A stretch of 64,000 nt of DNA, from NCBI RefSeq assembly GCF_000313135.1, contig NW_004457654.1, positions 1,378,730 to 1,442,729 of the forward strand, written 5' to 3'. Positions 22,080-34,371 of the stretch are shown one piece after another. Below the pieces are notes generated by a model that worked only from the letters and a program-made list of their open reading frames with translations, did no database searches and was not told the DNA's origin. Numbering within the stretch: position 1 is the stretch's first letter; every line of letters starts with the position of its first letter. The stretch comes from Acanthamoeba castellanii str. Neff. Lineage: Eukaryota > Discosea > Longamoebia > Acanthamoebidae. Both the position numbers and the translations under genes were made by a program.

Positions 22080-22473
22080 ACTCTCTACAACCTCTCCGAC
22101 ACACATCTCCTCCCTCATCTACTCTGTTCTGCTCCCTACCGCTATCGAAAACCAACGGACAGAGTGAGTACGCTGTGTGCGCACACAGGCAGCACGGCCA
22201 CCCGCACCTGCGGATGCCGTTTTTCCCCCGCCCGACGCTCACAATAAACCCACTACTTCCACCCACCTCACGCCTTCTTGCTCATCTCTCGCCGACCGTG
22301 TCCTTCCCACCTTGCTCGCATGTTCGGCGGAAGCCTTCCTATGGACACGATGACCCACTTCCACGAAACGGCGTTGACGTCTGTGGCGTTGCCACGTCGG
22401 TCCACAATGAACCAAACACAATTTACGACATCCAAGACTAATCGAATTTCCTTCAGAAGCACGTTACAGCAAA
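22080..22473. other. Intergenic, no gene seen
   Basis: This spacer between the nucleolin-like and Bax inhibitor genes holds the 3' and 5' flanks of both. Short open frames exist on both strands, but none shows domain-like sequence or splice structure. Confidence 0.45.
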
Positions 22474-23425
22474 ATGACGACCTTCACAGACCGCAAGATC
22501 AACTGGGATGCCGTCAAGGACTTCTCTCCTATGTACGTCTCAGGCACTCGATTTTGTCCAGTATGGGTCGAAGATTTGGCCAATTCTCATCCCCCCCTCA
22601 CTAATCGCATCGTGTGAATGCAGCAATCAGCGCCTCAAGCAGCATCTCGTTCGAGTTTACTCGACCCTGGCCGCCACGCTCGCGATGTCGGCCATTGGTG
22701 CCTGGGCGCATGTCGCCTACAATTTGGGTGGCCTGATCAGCTTCTTTGCCACCATCGGCCTCATTGCCATGTTGCATCTGACTCCCGCCTTCGATGAGAA
22801 TGTGCCCAAGCGCACCCTCTTCCTTTTCGGCATCGGTTTCTTCCAGGGCTGCTCGATCGGCCCTCTCTTGGCCTACACCCTCGAGCTTGATCCCCTGTAC
22901 GCTTCCTCTCTCCTGCTTTCCTCCTCATATGCACTCCCTCACGGGCTTACTCACTTCTTCAACACAACAGCATCCTCGTGAACGCGTTCGTTGGCACCTT
23001 CGCCATCTTTGGCTGCTTCTCGGCGAGCGCCCTGTTCGCGCAGCGCAGGTCGATGCTCTACCTCGGCGCCTTCCTGTCCTCGGGCCTCAGCCTCCTGTTC
23101 TGGGTCAGCATCGCCAACATCTTCCTCGGCACGGCGCTGCTCTCCAACGTGACCCTCTACCTGGGCCTCCTCGTCTTCTGCGGCTTTGTGATGTTCGACA
23201 CCCAGCTCGTCATCGAGAAGTTCCACATGGGCAACCAGGACTACCTCGCCCACTCGCTCGAGCTCTTCCTCGGTGCGTCCACCAGAGGCCTCTCTGCCCA
23301 CCCACCTCCCCAGCGCGTGTAGTGTGTGTAGTATCGCTGACTCTTCCTTCCCAGACTTCATCAACATCTTCGTGCGGCTGGTGGTCATCCTGTCGAAGGA
23401 CAAGAAGAAGAACAGCCGAAAGTAA
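22474..23425 (+). CDS. Bax inhibitor-1 (TMBIM6-like)
   Basis: An ER membrane protein of the TMBIM/LFG family linked to calcium leak and stress survival. The first exon (MTTFTDRKINWDAVKDFSP) is followed by NQRLKQHLVRVYSTLAATL, then membrane segments IGAWAHVAYNLGG, LISFFATIGLIAML, TLFLFGIGFFQGCSIGPL (the family block), ILVNAFVGTFAIFGCFSASAL, YLGAFLSSGLSLLFWVS and NVTLYLGLLVFCGFVMFDTQ. FDTQLVIEK with the buried Asp pair near HSLELFLDFINIFVRL is the TMBIM calcium-leak region. It ends in a lysine-rich KDKKKNSRK tail with stop at 23423-23425. Four introns are short. Confidence 0.93.
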
Positions 23426-23593
23426 AGAGCTGCGGCGCAGGCGCACCACTTCGAAGAAGTACTCCAATAAACACCACGCCCACACCCGAGAGCTTTGGGG
23501 GTAAAAGTTGTACATGAGTGATTCCGATCTTGTGGGATACAGAGAGGGATTGTGTTGCCCTCCCACGGGAGCTTTGGTGGTGCGGCGGCTTTA

Positions 23594-26500
23594 TCACAAC
23601 TCGCGATCGGCCTTGGGGGTGGAGAGGACCAGGGAGTTCATGTCCGGGTAGTGCACCGACCCGTCGGGGAACATCTCCACCGCGTCGGCCCACTTGACCC
23701 AGTGCTCCGCCGTCTCCTCGTACTTGAGCAGCGACGCACCCGCGTACACCTGGTCGTACCACCACCACCATCACCACCCACGCCACGTCACGCGTCAGTA
23801 TCCGGGCGCCAAAGGTTGGCTAGAAGCAGATGGTGGATCGTAGTTGGTTGGTTGGTTGATTGATGATAGAAGTACCTCGAGGCAGGGTGGGAACTCTTCT
23901 TCGCCGATCTTGAGGGTGACCTTCTTGACCTCCTCGCTGTAGTCGCTGCTCCGCTCCTCCTCGCCGTCGTCGCTTTCGTTGCCCCGCGACCCGTTCTCCT
24001 GGTCCTTCTTCTCCTTGCCCTTCTCCTTCCTCTCCTTCTTCCTCCATCGCTTGCCGCCCTGCCTGCCGTTGCTGTCGGCCCCGTTCAGCTCGCCCTTGCC
24101 CAAGGAGCTCCGGATCTTGTCCTTCTCCTTCTTCCCGTTGGCCTTCCCGTTGAGGCCGCCGTCCGACGACTTCCGCTTGTTCTTCGCCATCGACGCGTCC
24201 TCCCTGCTGTCCCTCCGCTTTCGCTCCTCCTCCAATTTCTCCTTCTCCTTCTCCTTCTTTTCCTTTTCCTTCTTCTCCTTCTTTCCGATCTTCTTTCCGC
24301 CGGCGTTGTCCTTTCCGTTGTTGTCTTTGCCGTTGTTGGCCTGCGCCGCCGCATCCTCTGCCTCCGCCTCTGCTGATGTCGTCACGTGCCATCAATTGTC
24401 AACCAACCGCACACACCGCACACATCGCACACGCATGAACAAAAGAGGTGGGCGGGCGAGTGCCGGGAGAAGGGTGGAGTGGGATGAGGGGGGGGGGGCA
24501 ATACCCTTGGCCTTGGCCTCCTTCTTGAGGGTCTTGATGATGTGCGAGGGCGACGGAGGCTGGGATCGGATGATCTCCTCCCGCTTCTGGTCGTTCCACC
24601 CGATCCGCTGCCTCACCGCCTCCACGTACGCCTCCCTCAACCCCCGCGCCAGCCTATTGTTGCGCGTGAGTCAGTCACTCGTTTTTTGTTATGGCGTCAT
24701 AATAATCGCACACGCACACACGCACACGCACGCGCACACGCGTGAAGAGAGCGTACCGGTCCGTTTTCCTTTCGGTCGGTATCCTGATGTCTTTTCGACG
24801 CATGCGCTTGAACTCTTCTCGCACGCGCGCTGCCTGTTGTGAAAAAGCAAAAGTGTGAGAATGAGCGAGTGCGCGGAAGGAATGTGTCGTGTGCGGTATG
24901 ACGTTGGTGCCGACGTGGCAATTGTGATGATTGGTGGTGTGGGGGCGTACCTTGAAAATGATGAGCTGGTGGTAGATGCCACGCACTTGTGGGTGCCAAT
25001 GAAGGAAGAACTTGAAGAAAAATCGTTTGAAGATGATCTCCTGCACGAAGCGTCGCCGCGGCTTCTCCAGGTACATGTGCAGGGTGTTGTAGATGAACGT
25101 CAACGCCTTGATCAGCGTCACGTGATGCTCGCAATCGAGCATAATGACCAGCCCCTGTTAACACGCCGTTACATTACGATTCACACGTTGGTGAGTCGAG
25201 TGTGTGGTGTGTACAAAGTTGAAGAGGAAGGTGGAGAAGTGGAAGGTGAACCTGGAAGAAGTAGTCGTAGTCGAAATCGCGGGGAAGGTAAGTGTAGGTT
25301 TCCCGCACGCGAAGAAACCACTCGGACAAAATTTCCAACGATGCTGCAGAAGAAGAAGAAGAAAAAGAAGGGTCGCCAAGAGAAGAGTTAGAGGCACAAA
25401 CGATGATGAAGAAGAAGAAGAGACGAGGGGAGGCTGAGGGAAGTGGCAAGTGGTAGTACTTTCGGTCAAGGAGGCGTCGTTGATGTTGGTTTTGGAGTAG
25501 AGGACTTTGATGAAGATGTTGAAGAGGCGAGGGTTCTGCATCAGCGAGGAAACGCACTGAGTCGCCGCCCTCGTTTTCCATTCGTTGATGCCCATCTTGT
25601 GCTTCAACTGGAACAAAAACGCGTGCACCAGTTGCGCATAACCTGCCCCCCACCACGCGTGACGCGCGTGCACGTCAGCACTGGCGCAACACATGACACA
25701 CACATGACACACACGACACACACAAGGTGGTGCAGGCAAAGTGACAAGTAAGTACCTGGCACCATTTCCCACTGTACACTCTCGCCGGCGGTAAGATAGG
25801 CGGCCTGGTCGACGATGTCCACCAGGAGCCCCACGTAGTGAATGCTCTCGTTGTTGAACCTCTTGAGCCACGAGGTGTGATGGGTAAGCTTGGAGGCGTT
25901 GCCGTGGTCGTCTATCGCCAGGTAATACTTGCGCATTTGCTTGAATGCCCTGATGCTGGTGTGTGTGTGTGTGTGTGTGTGGTCACCAAGCGCGGGTGTT
26001 AGAAGTGCTTGCCAGTCATTCATTCATTCGTCGATGAATGGGAGGGAAGAGGGAAGCTGCAAGGGTCGAGGAGGGCGCGTACTTCTTGCTATTGCTTTGT
26101 TCGAGGCTGGCGTACAGACTCCCCGAAGAATTCCCATCGTCGCATGAGTCTGCGTGCGTTATCGGGCGCATGAGAACGTTGAGGTGTAGCGTGCACTTGA
26201 CACGAGAGAAATTGTGTAGCACGAGTGGGTGGGTGTGACATGTGTGTGTGTGTGCATGTACGTACCCTGTAGAAGCTTCGCGATGTCCTCCCCCAGCTCG
26301 ATGTCCTCCTTCCGGGCGGACTTCTCCTTTGAGTCGGGCCACACACCGTCGAGCGTGGCCTTGGTGAGGGACGGGAAACAAAAATAGCACACGGCTGCAA
26401 CCAAGACATGAACATGGCGATGAGAAGATGAACCCCGAAGACCAGAAGACATGAATGAGCGGTATGAAAGGGTGGACCGCCACCAACACAATGTGTGTGT

Positions 26501-27387
26501 GGGAGGGGGTGAACGTAAAGGCATCGGGAGCGCACCCAAAACCTTGGAGGAGAACTCCATGAGAGCGGTGTAGGCGCCCGTCTTGGCCAGCTTGTTGATG
26601 CAGAAGAGCATGGTTTCCACCAGTAGGTCGTGATACCGCACCGCCAGCTTTCGGTCGGCTCCGCTCGACAGGAGCCGACCGTCTTTCCACTCTACACGCA
26701 AGAATCATGGCGACAGCAGATTTGATGATGAGCGATTGGCATTTGATCAGAAAGCGGTGAAGTGGGGCGAGGTACCAAGGCTGAAGATGTCAAACTCTCT
26801 GCGCCTGATAATGAGCACCATTTCCGTGAAGAAGGTATGACGATCTCCAAGCGTTGCATTCGATGCTTCTCTCAATAAAAAATCCCAACTAGATGGGAGA
26901 AAGTTGTATGTAGATGAGAAAAGATTGGGAGAAGGCGCGCCGAGAGTGACGATTGGAGGAGATGTACGTACTAGATGAGGAGGCACTCCTTCCCCTTTCT
27001 TTGAATTTCATCATTTTTGTACGCTGCCAGGGAATGGGCGTGTCAGCAACGGGAAGAGGATGACGAAAAAATCAACCAAAGATGCCAAAATTGAAGGGGA
27101 GCGTACCCCATGGGGCCTGGAGAGGTTGAAGAAGAGCGTTCACTTGCTCGACTTTGTCCTGATACTTCTTCTTGGTGACAGCCCTGCGTGCCGCACAGTG
27201 ATTATGAGGAGAGGCGGTCAATTGGTGCCCAACTCGAACAATAAATGCTGAAATTTTCCAATTCAGGGGCCGGATGAATCGCGTCGCCATCCAGCCATCC
27301 ATGGAAAGCCCCATTGTACCCTTTGATTTGCTTCTGGAGTGATTTGGAGTACGCAATCGGCGCCGGCTGTGCAGTTTCCAGCATCAT
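23594..27387 (-). CDS. Large helical protein, unassigned (possibly DUF1765-type)
   Basis: About 14 small exons read through on the minus strand. ATG 27387 (or 27384) opens MMLETAQPAPIAYS and joins in phase to AVTKKKYQDKVEQVNALLQ. Others are YKNDEIQRKGKECLLI; DRHTFFTEMVLIIRRREFD; LAVRYHDLLVETMLFCINKL; ARKEDIELGEDIAKLLQG; WLKRFNNESIHYVGLLVDIV; LVHAFLFQLKHKMGINEWKT; LMQNPRLFNIFIKVLYSK; HHVTLIKALTFIYNTLHMYL; and FKRFFFKFFLHWHPQVRGIYHQLI. A long Lys/Glu-rich segment (about 24350-23960) follows, and the end is VLSTPKADREL. The HWHPQVRGIYHQLI block recalls DUF1765 proteins of fungi and amoebae, but I hold that loosely. The function is unknown; exon edges are approximate. Confidence 0.6.
25959..25981. 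repeat. (GT)n microsatellite
   Basis: A GT dinucleotide run inside an intron of the unassigned large gene on the minus strand. On the coding strand it reads CA. Confidence 0.9.
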
Positions 27388-27629
27388 CGCTGCCTCTCTC
27401 GCATCTAGAGCCGCTCGCAGCCGACCACCACCGTGTTCCGTGTCTTTGCAAAGATGCTCTCAACGCAGTTCTGCGCTCCGGTCCTGTGTTCACCTTCAAG
27501 GTGGTCTGCCAAGCTGCCCTGTGTCCAGGTGCTATCGTGTGATTTCTGATTGGCCCATTTTCAAACAAAGACAGCAGCAAAAGAAAAAGAAGCTTCTGGG
27601 CGAGAAAAGAAAGGTTGCGAAGCTCAGAG

Positions 27630-30132
27630 ATGGAAGCGCTCAACGCCACGTTTGCCGACCTCTCGGCGCAGACCGGGTTCCCGGCTGATCAGCTCAAGTA
27701 CCTAGCGTGCTTGCTGGCCGCCATCCCTCTGTCCTACATCTTTCGCCTTCTCGGCCCGGGACGCGAGAATGCGAAGCATGTCCTCTCCATTGTGATTAGC
27801 ATTTTCTTCTGCCATTTCTCGCTCGGCGAGTACTCATGGATCCATTCCCTCGTCACGGCCATGATCTCCTACACTCTCTTGTCTATCCTGCCCCATGGCA
27901 TTGCCCACAAGGCCGTCTTTGTGGTATCCCCCCCCCCGGGCTTCTCTTTCAAACAGCAACATCCTGTCGGAGTCGGCCTTCCGATTGCCTAAAATCTCTT
28001 TTGCTACTCTGGTTCCTCGTGACTTGTGCAGTTCGCGATGGGCTACCTGTCTGTTGGGTAACCACTTCAATCTCGATTTTAATTTCAATAATTGTAATTA
28101 TTTGTGTCTGGTTGTGCATGGGGTGCTTGCTCCTTCTCGCCAGAGATTATTAATTATTTTGACGCTGTTGTTGCGCAGACACATCTACCGTATGTACACC
28201 GACTGGAGCGGCTGGACCCTCGACTTCAGCGGTCCTCAGATGATCCTCACTATCAAGCTGACCACCATCGCCATGGACTACTACGATGGCAACAGGAGCA
28301 AGGCCGAAAAGGAGGTACACCACCGTTCGATCGCCCGTCTCCCTCTTGAGCTCCACCGACGACCTCTCTGCCTCGTTGCCGGCTTGCTCATTGCGTCGCT
28401 ATGAAACACTTCACAGGTAATGAGCCCCTTCCAGAAGGAGCACCGCATCGAGAGGTTGCCCAGCATGCTGGAGTTCTTTGGGTGCGTTACCGACCGTTTG
28501 ATGAATTCTCTCATCCACAACCACCACGCGCCCGAGTTGTCTCATCTCTCAGTGCGTGTCTGACGTGTGTTGTGTGTGCTGTGCGTGTGTGTGTGCGTGC
28601 GTCCAGCTACGTGTATTTCTTCCCCGGCTTCCTCGCCGGTCCGGCCATCCTCTTTGCTGATTACCGAGCGTTCATCACCGGAGCCATGTTCAAGGTGGGC
28701 GCACGCATCCGCATGGGCGGGGTGGTGCTGGGCTGGGCGCACTGCATGAATGTCATGGGCTTACGCGCTTCATCTCCGCCTCTCGTGGTGGCGCTGGTGG
28801 TGATGATAGGAGTTCCCTGGTAGAGTGTCTCCGAACCCCGTGGTCCCGTCGATCATCGCGCTGGGCAAGGCCATCTGCGTGTTCCCTCTGCTCGTGCTCG
28901 CCGGCCACTTCCGCCCCATCGACCTCGCTCTGCCCTCCTTCATCGAGGCCCCCGTCTGGGAACAGTACATGCGCTGCCCGCTCGCCCACCCACCCAAGCT
29001 AGCGGGATGTTGCTTGCTTGCGGGACCTGACCATGTGCTCGTGCACCGCATACTACACCCACGCAGGATTGGGCGCTTCTATCTCCACGTCTCGTTGATG
29101 CGCACCAAGTACTACTTCGGTTGGTTCCTGGCCGAGTCCTCCTGCATCGCCTCTGGCTTCGGCTACAGCGGCAAGGACAAGAGGGGCAACATCAAGTGGT
29201 GCGTGGTGCCTTCACTCCCCCGATGGGGCGCTCTCGAGCCGCTCACCTCCTACGTCGCTCACCACCCGCTTTCCACGCTTCAGGGACCGTGCGGCCAACG
29301 CGTTCCCTCTGGCTGTCGAGTTCGCGCCCAACATTCGCGGCATCACCGACAACTGGAATCTGGGCACTGCCACATGGCTCAAGCACTGTACGCTCCTCAA
29401 TGCCGCGCCGTTCTCGCACTCGCACTCAGCTACCACTAGTGGTTCCTAAGGAACGCTCACGCTCTTCTCCTCCCAGACATCTACCTCCGCTTCAGCGATC
29501 AGCGCAGCATGCTGCCGACCATCGCCACCTACGCCTGCAGCGCCTTCTGGCATGTACGTGTGCCCCCACCTCTGCATAATATCCCGCCCTGACTGCATCT
29601 CGTACTTACCGTGGTCGTCGCGTGTGCACGCAGGGGTTCTATCCCGGCTACTACCTCTTCTTCATCGCCTCGGCTTTCCTGACGGAGGCCTCGAAGGGTA
29701 CGTCGCACTCCCGCTCGCACGCGGTGATCTGCGAGGTGGTGTGGTGGCCTCACTCACTCTCTCTCTCGTCGTTCGTCGTTCTGACCGGCAGAGGTGAGGA
29801 GGAAGATCCGTCCGCTCGTCATGAAGGACGAGGTCACCCCGCTGTACCCGCAGAAGTACGTCTACGACGTCTTGGGCATGGTCGCCACTTCGCTCACCAT
29901 GAACTACATCGGTCTGTCGTTCGTCGTACGTCGGCCCTCCCTCTCCGTGTGTGTGTGTGTGTTGCTCCCCTAATATGCACCGAACGAGCAGATTCTGGAG
30001 TGGCCGCCGGTCTACCACGTCTGGAAGTCGACCTACTTCATCGGACACGTCCTGCTGTTCGCCACCTGGTTCGTCGTCACCTACGTCATCCCCGCCAGAC
30101 CCCGGTCCGCGGCGCCCAAGAAGGTCGCGTGA
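27630..30132 (+). CDS. MBOAT lysophospholipid acyltransferase
   Basis: Membrane-bound O-acyltransferases of this branch (LPCAT3/MBOAT1-2/ALE1) re-acylate lysophospholipids in the Lands cycle. From ATG 27630 the exons read YLACLLAAIPLSYIFRLLG, HIYRMYTDWSGWTLDFSG, PQMILTIKLTTIAMDYYDG, RIERLPSMLEFFGYVYFFPG, FLAGPAILFADYRAF, KYYFGWFLAESSCIASGFGY, NIRGITDNWNLGTATWLKHY (with the conserved Asn) and ATYACSAFWHGFYPGYYLFF (the catalytic His), and the end is SAAPKKVA, whose lysines could act in ER retention. There are about eleven exons with short introns. Substrate class is inferred from the family blocks; phosphatidylcholine versus other head groups cannot be told. Confidence 0.92.
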
Positions 30133-30418
30133 GCTCTTCGTCGTCTGCTTCGCCACGAAAAGAGAAAACCATAAATAAGTGTCGACAAAACTACGGCCAA
30201 ATGGGGGGGTATGGGCGGTGGCTCGGCTGGCGTGGCCACACAGTCCCATCCGACCGGCCAAACGCGAGGCCTGCGATCGCATCTACATTTGCTTCATCTC
30301 CAGCCACGCCTAATCGATTGCGAATCGATTGGCAACTCGACTTGCGGAGGACTGACTTCTAATTCGTGGGTCTGGCAACGCATCAAAACTCTCCTGCCTT
30401 TCATCGCGACGGACCAAA

Positions 30419-31581
30419 ATGAACGGACTCGCTGCGGTGTACGGAAACCACCTCGGGGCGCAGCTGTTGGGTCTGGCGCAAGCCGCAGGGGACCGCAACC
30501 GTCCGCCATCTCCATCATCAGCTGGAAAACGGTGGCAAACGCCCGACCACAGCCGGGACCGGTTGCATCACCAGCAGACCCTTGAGGAAGAAGATGGCGA
30601 AGAGTACGAAGATGAAATCATAGAGGAGATGAGCGGGAATTGGCCGCCATCTTCTTCTTCGACGGCCACCTCGGCTGCAACGCAAGCCGTGCCGCGCGTG
30701 GACAGCGTCGAATGGAACAAGATGGAAGAGGGTCCCGACGATGAGACCCTGCTCCTCGACAATGCTGAGCCAGACGAAGACGGCTCGCCACACCGCTCCA
30801 GCGCGAAGAGCCTCAAGCGAAAGCGAAAGCCGGCCGAGACGAGCGGAGGGCTCGACGAGCACCAGGGTCCGGGCAAGAAGCGCCTCTCCTGCATCGACTG
30901 CGGTTGTCGGGCGGCCCTCAAGGCCTGCACCAAGGTCATGTGCATCGACTGCTGCGCCAAAGAGGGTCGTGGTACGCCGCGCCCACCCAACCCTCTACGT
31001 CCATCTACATCTTCTGATCAACAACTGCTCTTCTTCTTCTTCTACTACTACTTCGTCATGTGCGTGCAGTGTGCGACGCGCATGCCAAGAAGCTCTACGA
31101 GAAGGAGGTCCGCAAGCTGGAGCCGCTCCCGGCCTTTGGGACAGGCGCGGAGGGCAGCGGCTCCGCCAAGGACAGGGACAGCAGCGCGGCGGCCAAGTCG
31201 GCCAAGAAGAGGGCCAGGGTGGTGCGCCCCGGCGGTGGTGGTGAGGGCGGCAGCGACGACGAGGGCGAAGAGGACAGCGAGGGCAGTGCGCCCACCGCCG
31301 ACCGAGACTCGGAGCGCGACGCGGCCGCGGCGGCGGGCGAGGAAGAAGCCGCCGGTGGCGGCGCGAAGCCCAAGCGAAGCGTCCTGTACGAGACGATCGC
31401 CAAGCAGGACAAGAAGATACGCGCCCTCCAGAACGACCTCAAAGAGTTGAGGACCCTGCTGCTGTCGGTGGTGGACAAGCAGAACACCTTCGCCCGGCAG
31501 CTGCGGCACATCTCCGGCACCCACTCCGACAGCCTGGTCATCGACGAAGACGAAGACGACGAGGAAGACGACCGGTCTTGA
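30419..31581 (+). CDS. SRS/LRP1-like cysteine-rich zinc protein with C-terminal coiled coil
   Basis: Two exons. The first is acidic and Ser-rich and ends in a zinc-binding block, SCIDCGCRAALKACTKVMC then IDCCAKEGR. The intron (GTACGC donor near 30972, acceptor near 31069) keeps the frame into VCDAHAKKLYEKEVRKLE. Spacing is C-x2-C-x8-C-x4-C-x2-CC-x6-C-x2-H, almost the same as the SHI/STY/LRP1 (SRS) RING-like motif of plant transcription factors, which has x7 in the second gap. A looser relative is the zinc motif at the end of DUS1L-type proteins. The C-terminal part has low-complexity acidic stretches and a helical segment (IAKQDKKIRALQNDLKELRT, part) and ends in an Asp/Glu-rich tail. A nucleic-acid role is inferred; no orthologue is named. 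Confidence 0.72.
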
Positions 31582-31673
31582 TGCCCTTCTCTCTGTCTGT
31601 CCGGCACCACGCCCCCCCCCCTGTTCATAAACCACTTCTTTTTCTTGTTTATTTTATTATTTTATTAGTGAGC

Positions 31674-34150
31674 TCACTTGCGGCCAGCGGCGAACCACTT
31701 GGGTACAACGTTGGAGTAGTCCCTCGCACCGCCACCACGTGGTGGCTGTCTGGCGGGCGGCTCGTCGGCCTGTGGCGCGGGGGTGGAGGAGGAGGAAGAG
31801 GAAGTGGAGGAGAAGCCAAGAACGTGGCCGAGCGCGGCGAGAGCGCCCGCGCTGGAGGGCGTGGGCTGGGACTGCGGGAAGCTGACCGGCGCGGGCATCT
31901 GGTCGGCGATGTCCCGCACCAGCTCCTCCTTCAGGTACTCCACCGCCGGTCCGCTGTTGTCCTCCCAGCTGAAGTAGACGATGGCGGCCGGCACCATCAC
32001 CAGCGAAAGCAGAGTTCGCTTGAGGTCGACGCGCTCCTTGGGCGGCGTGGTGACTGCAAGAAGAAGAAGAAGGAAAAGAAGAAGAGGAAGATAGAAAAAG
32101 AGTTCGTTAGGGCGCCATCGTGTGTCGTGGAGGCGCCGGTTGAGCGTACAGAGGTAGAAGGGTCGATCGGGGTGGGCGAGGGAGGACTTGATGAGGTCGA
32201 ACACCGCCTGGGCCTTCTCCAGCGGGTGGAACGTGGCCTGCACCTCCACCCGGTTCGGGAAGCGGACCTTGATCAGGGTCTGGGACCCGAGGCAAAGACG
32301 TCAGAAGAAGTCCACCCGAGTGGTGGTTTGGGGGGTGGGGGCACATCGCAGGGTGGCGAGGTGCGCACCTTTCGGTATTTGGGGATTCGTCGGAGGCGGT
32401 CCTTCTCCTTCATCTCCTTAGTGCGCATCTGTGTCTCCTCCTCTATGCGCATGCGGTTGGCCTTGATCGCCTGCAGGGCCACCCTGTAGTCGTCCGTGGT
32501 GGCCTCATAGAAGCTCTCCGGCACTTCGACTGGATGGTGTGTGGTGTGTGTGTGTGTGGTGTGTTACTCAGCGGGCCAATGGGGAAGAGCGTCACAGAGG
32601 GTGGCAGGGAATGCGTACATTCTTTGGGATTGAACGGTCGGTCTGTGGGCGGCAGCACGCGCAGCTCTCTGTCGGGGATTTCCAGCTTGACCGGCTCCTT
32701 CTTCGCGGGCTTGGGCTTGGGCGGTTGCTGTGCCTCCACCTCCATCCGATCACCATCGCCCCGAGGCTTCTCTTCCGGCTCGGGCGAGCGCGATGTCGAC
32801 GTCGACGTTGCCGTCGAAGTACCGCTACCGCCCGCCTGCCCAAAGTGAGCCCTGCGTCACACCAACCAAGTCAGCGCGCACAAGATGCAGGCAGCAGAGA
32901 AAGGAGGTTGGTGCGAAGAAGAAGAAGAAGAACGCACCGCATGGCGGCACGCATGTGCTCGACTTGGGTCTGTTCGAAGGCGGCGCGCTCCATTTCCCTG
33001 AAGGTCTCCTCCATCTCCTTCTCCTTCAGCACGACCAGGCGCTCGATCTCCTGCTTGCGCCTCGCCTCCTCCTCGGCCTCGGCCTCCTCCTTGCCCCGAC
33101 GCAGCAGCTCCTCCCTCTCCGCGTCGAGCATCTTCTCGGATTCCTCCGTGAGGCGCTTCACCCGCTCCATCTCGGCCGCCTTGAGCTGGGCCTTGCGCTC
33201 CTCGGCCTTCTTGTGCTGCTCCAGCCGCTGCGCCTCGCTGGCCTGTAGGGCCTCCAGCTCGGCCTGCACGCCCTCCAGCGTCGTCTCCGTGGGCCGGAAG
33301 TTGAGTCGCAGCAGACCGTTGCCGTCCAGCCCGAGGTCCTGGAGCGTGTTCCTGTAGAGGTCCGCCACCGTGGCCACCTGCACCACACACCACAGGCACA
33401 AGCGCGGGCATGAGCACAAAGCCGCGCGCCTTAAGAAGGCGGCAGTGGTGGCGGCGGGTGGTGTGGGTGCGGTACCTCGCGTTGCATGTAGGTGAGGGCG
33501 GGCAGCAGGTAGTGGCCCTCGGCGGGTTCGACGTCGGCCTTACGCTTCTTGTCGCCGGTGCTGGTGGCTTCGGCCATGCGCCTGGTGAGGTTGAGCCTGG
33601 CGGTACCCTCGCCCGCCTGCTGCTCGAAGTGGAGGAGCACGTCCCACAGCCGCGTGGTCGCCGGAAAGCTGGCCTGCACGCGGCCGCCCTCGGGCAGCTG
33701 CAGCCCCACCAGCACGCTTGCGCCTGTTGCGCGGCCGTGTCAGCAGACGCCCAGTCTGCCAAGCAATGCGCGCAGCGTGTGGGGGGGGGGGCTAGCACGT
33801 ACGTGCGGTGCTGGCAGCTCTTCGCTTGATCTCCAGCTTGGCGCCGGATGCGAGGCCGGACAGGCGGTAGGACAGCGAGAGGTCCAGCTCTTTCCCCTTT
33901 GCATCACTGCACAGCATCCCAAACAAAAAAAAAAAAAGCGAGATATTTCTAAATCAGGTGTGATGCAGATAGGAGAACCAAGGCCACAAGGCCAAGACAC
34001 AGAGAACGAGCTGCAGACGTACTACAAGGCATGGTTGGAGAGGGGAATCTTGAATTTCTCGCATGCACGTTGCAGGATGACCGACAGCGATTGTGTGGGG
34101 GTGGGTTTCACCACCTCGCGCCTACCCTCATAATTGATGGTGAGCGACAT
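31674..34150 (-). CDS. ASPSCR1-like: TUG/ASPSCR1-like UBX-domain protein
   Basis: A p97/VCP cofactor; in animals it tethers GLUT4 vesicles and is linked to Golgi structure. ATG 34150 opens the TUG ubiquitin-like domain: MSLTINYEGRREVVKPTPTQ, LSVILQRACEKFKIP, then LDLSLSYRLSGLASGAKLEI, as in ASPSCR1 (the NR-type beta-grasp). The second region (VLVGLQLPEGGRVQ; DVLLHFEQQAGE; LYRNTLQDLGL) matches the next ASPSCR1 block, followed by a long charged coiled coil (EERKAQLKAAEMERVKRL). DRPFNPKE and VPESFYEATTDDYRVALQAI lead to the UBX domain, with LIKVRFPNRVEVQATFHPLE and PAAIVYFSWEDNSGPA. It ends DYSNVVPKWFAAGRK at 31674. The gene converges on the SRS-like zinc gene. Confidence 0.88.
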
Positions 34151-34371
34151 ATCTATGAAGTAGTGTGATTGTTCCTCTCTATCGCCCAGGTCTGCTCCTT
34201 TCCACAAGTAGATCTGACGTGTGGCTTTTTCTGTGCAATCTTTTCCCGCACTATTTCGCCTTCGCTTTGTGTTTCTTCTTCTTCGGCACTGCCCTTTTGC
34301 TTTTCAGCTGTGCGGGTCGGAGTGTTCGAGCGTGTGTTGAGCTTTATTGATGGTGTGTCGGCTCTCACCTT

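Noticed and set aside
20892..22118. 408-residue open frame antisense to the nucleolin-like gene, rich in Leu, Ala and Gly
   Set aside because: It is the mirror of the biased acidic, RRM and RGG codons; no intron signals or domain, and the sense frame is a clear two-RRM protein.
23979..24842. 287-residue plus-strand frame of Ser, Phe and Leu
   Set aside because: Antisense shadow of the Lys/Glu-rich part of the unassigned minus-strand gene.
31095..31635. Minus-strand Ser-rich frames opposite the zinc protein
   Set aside because: Shadow of the acidic and Lys/Arg-rich second exon of the SRS-like gene.
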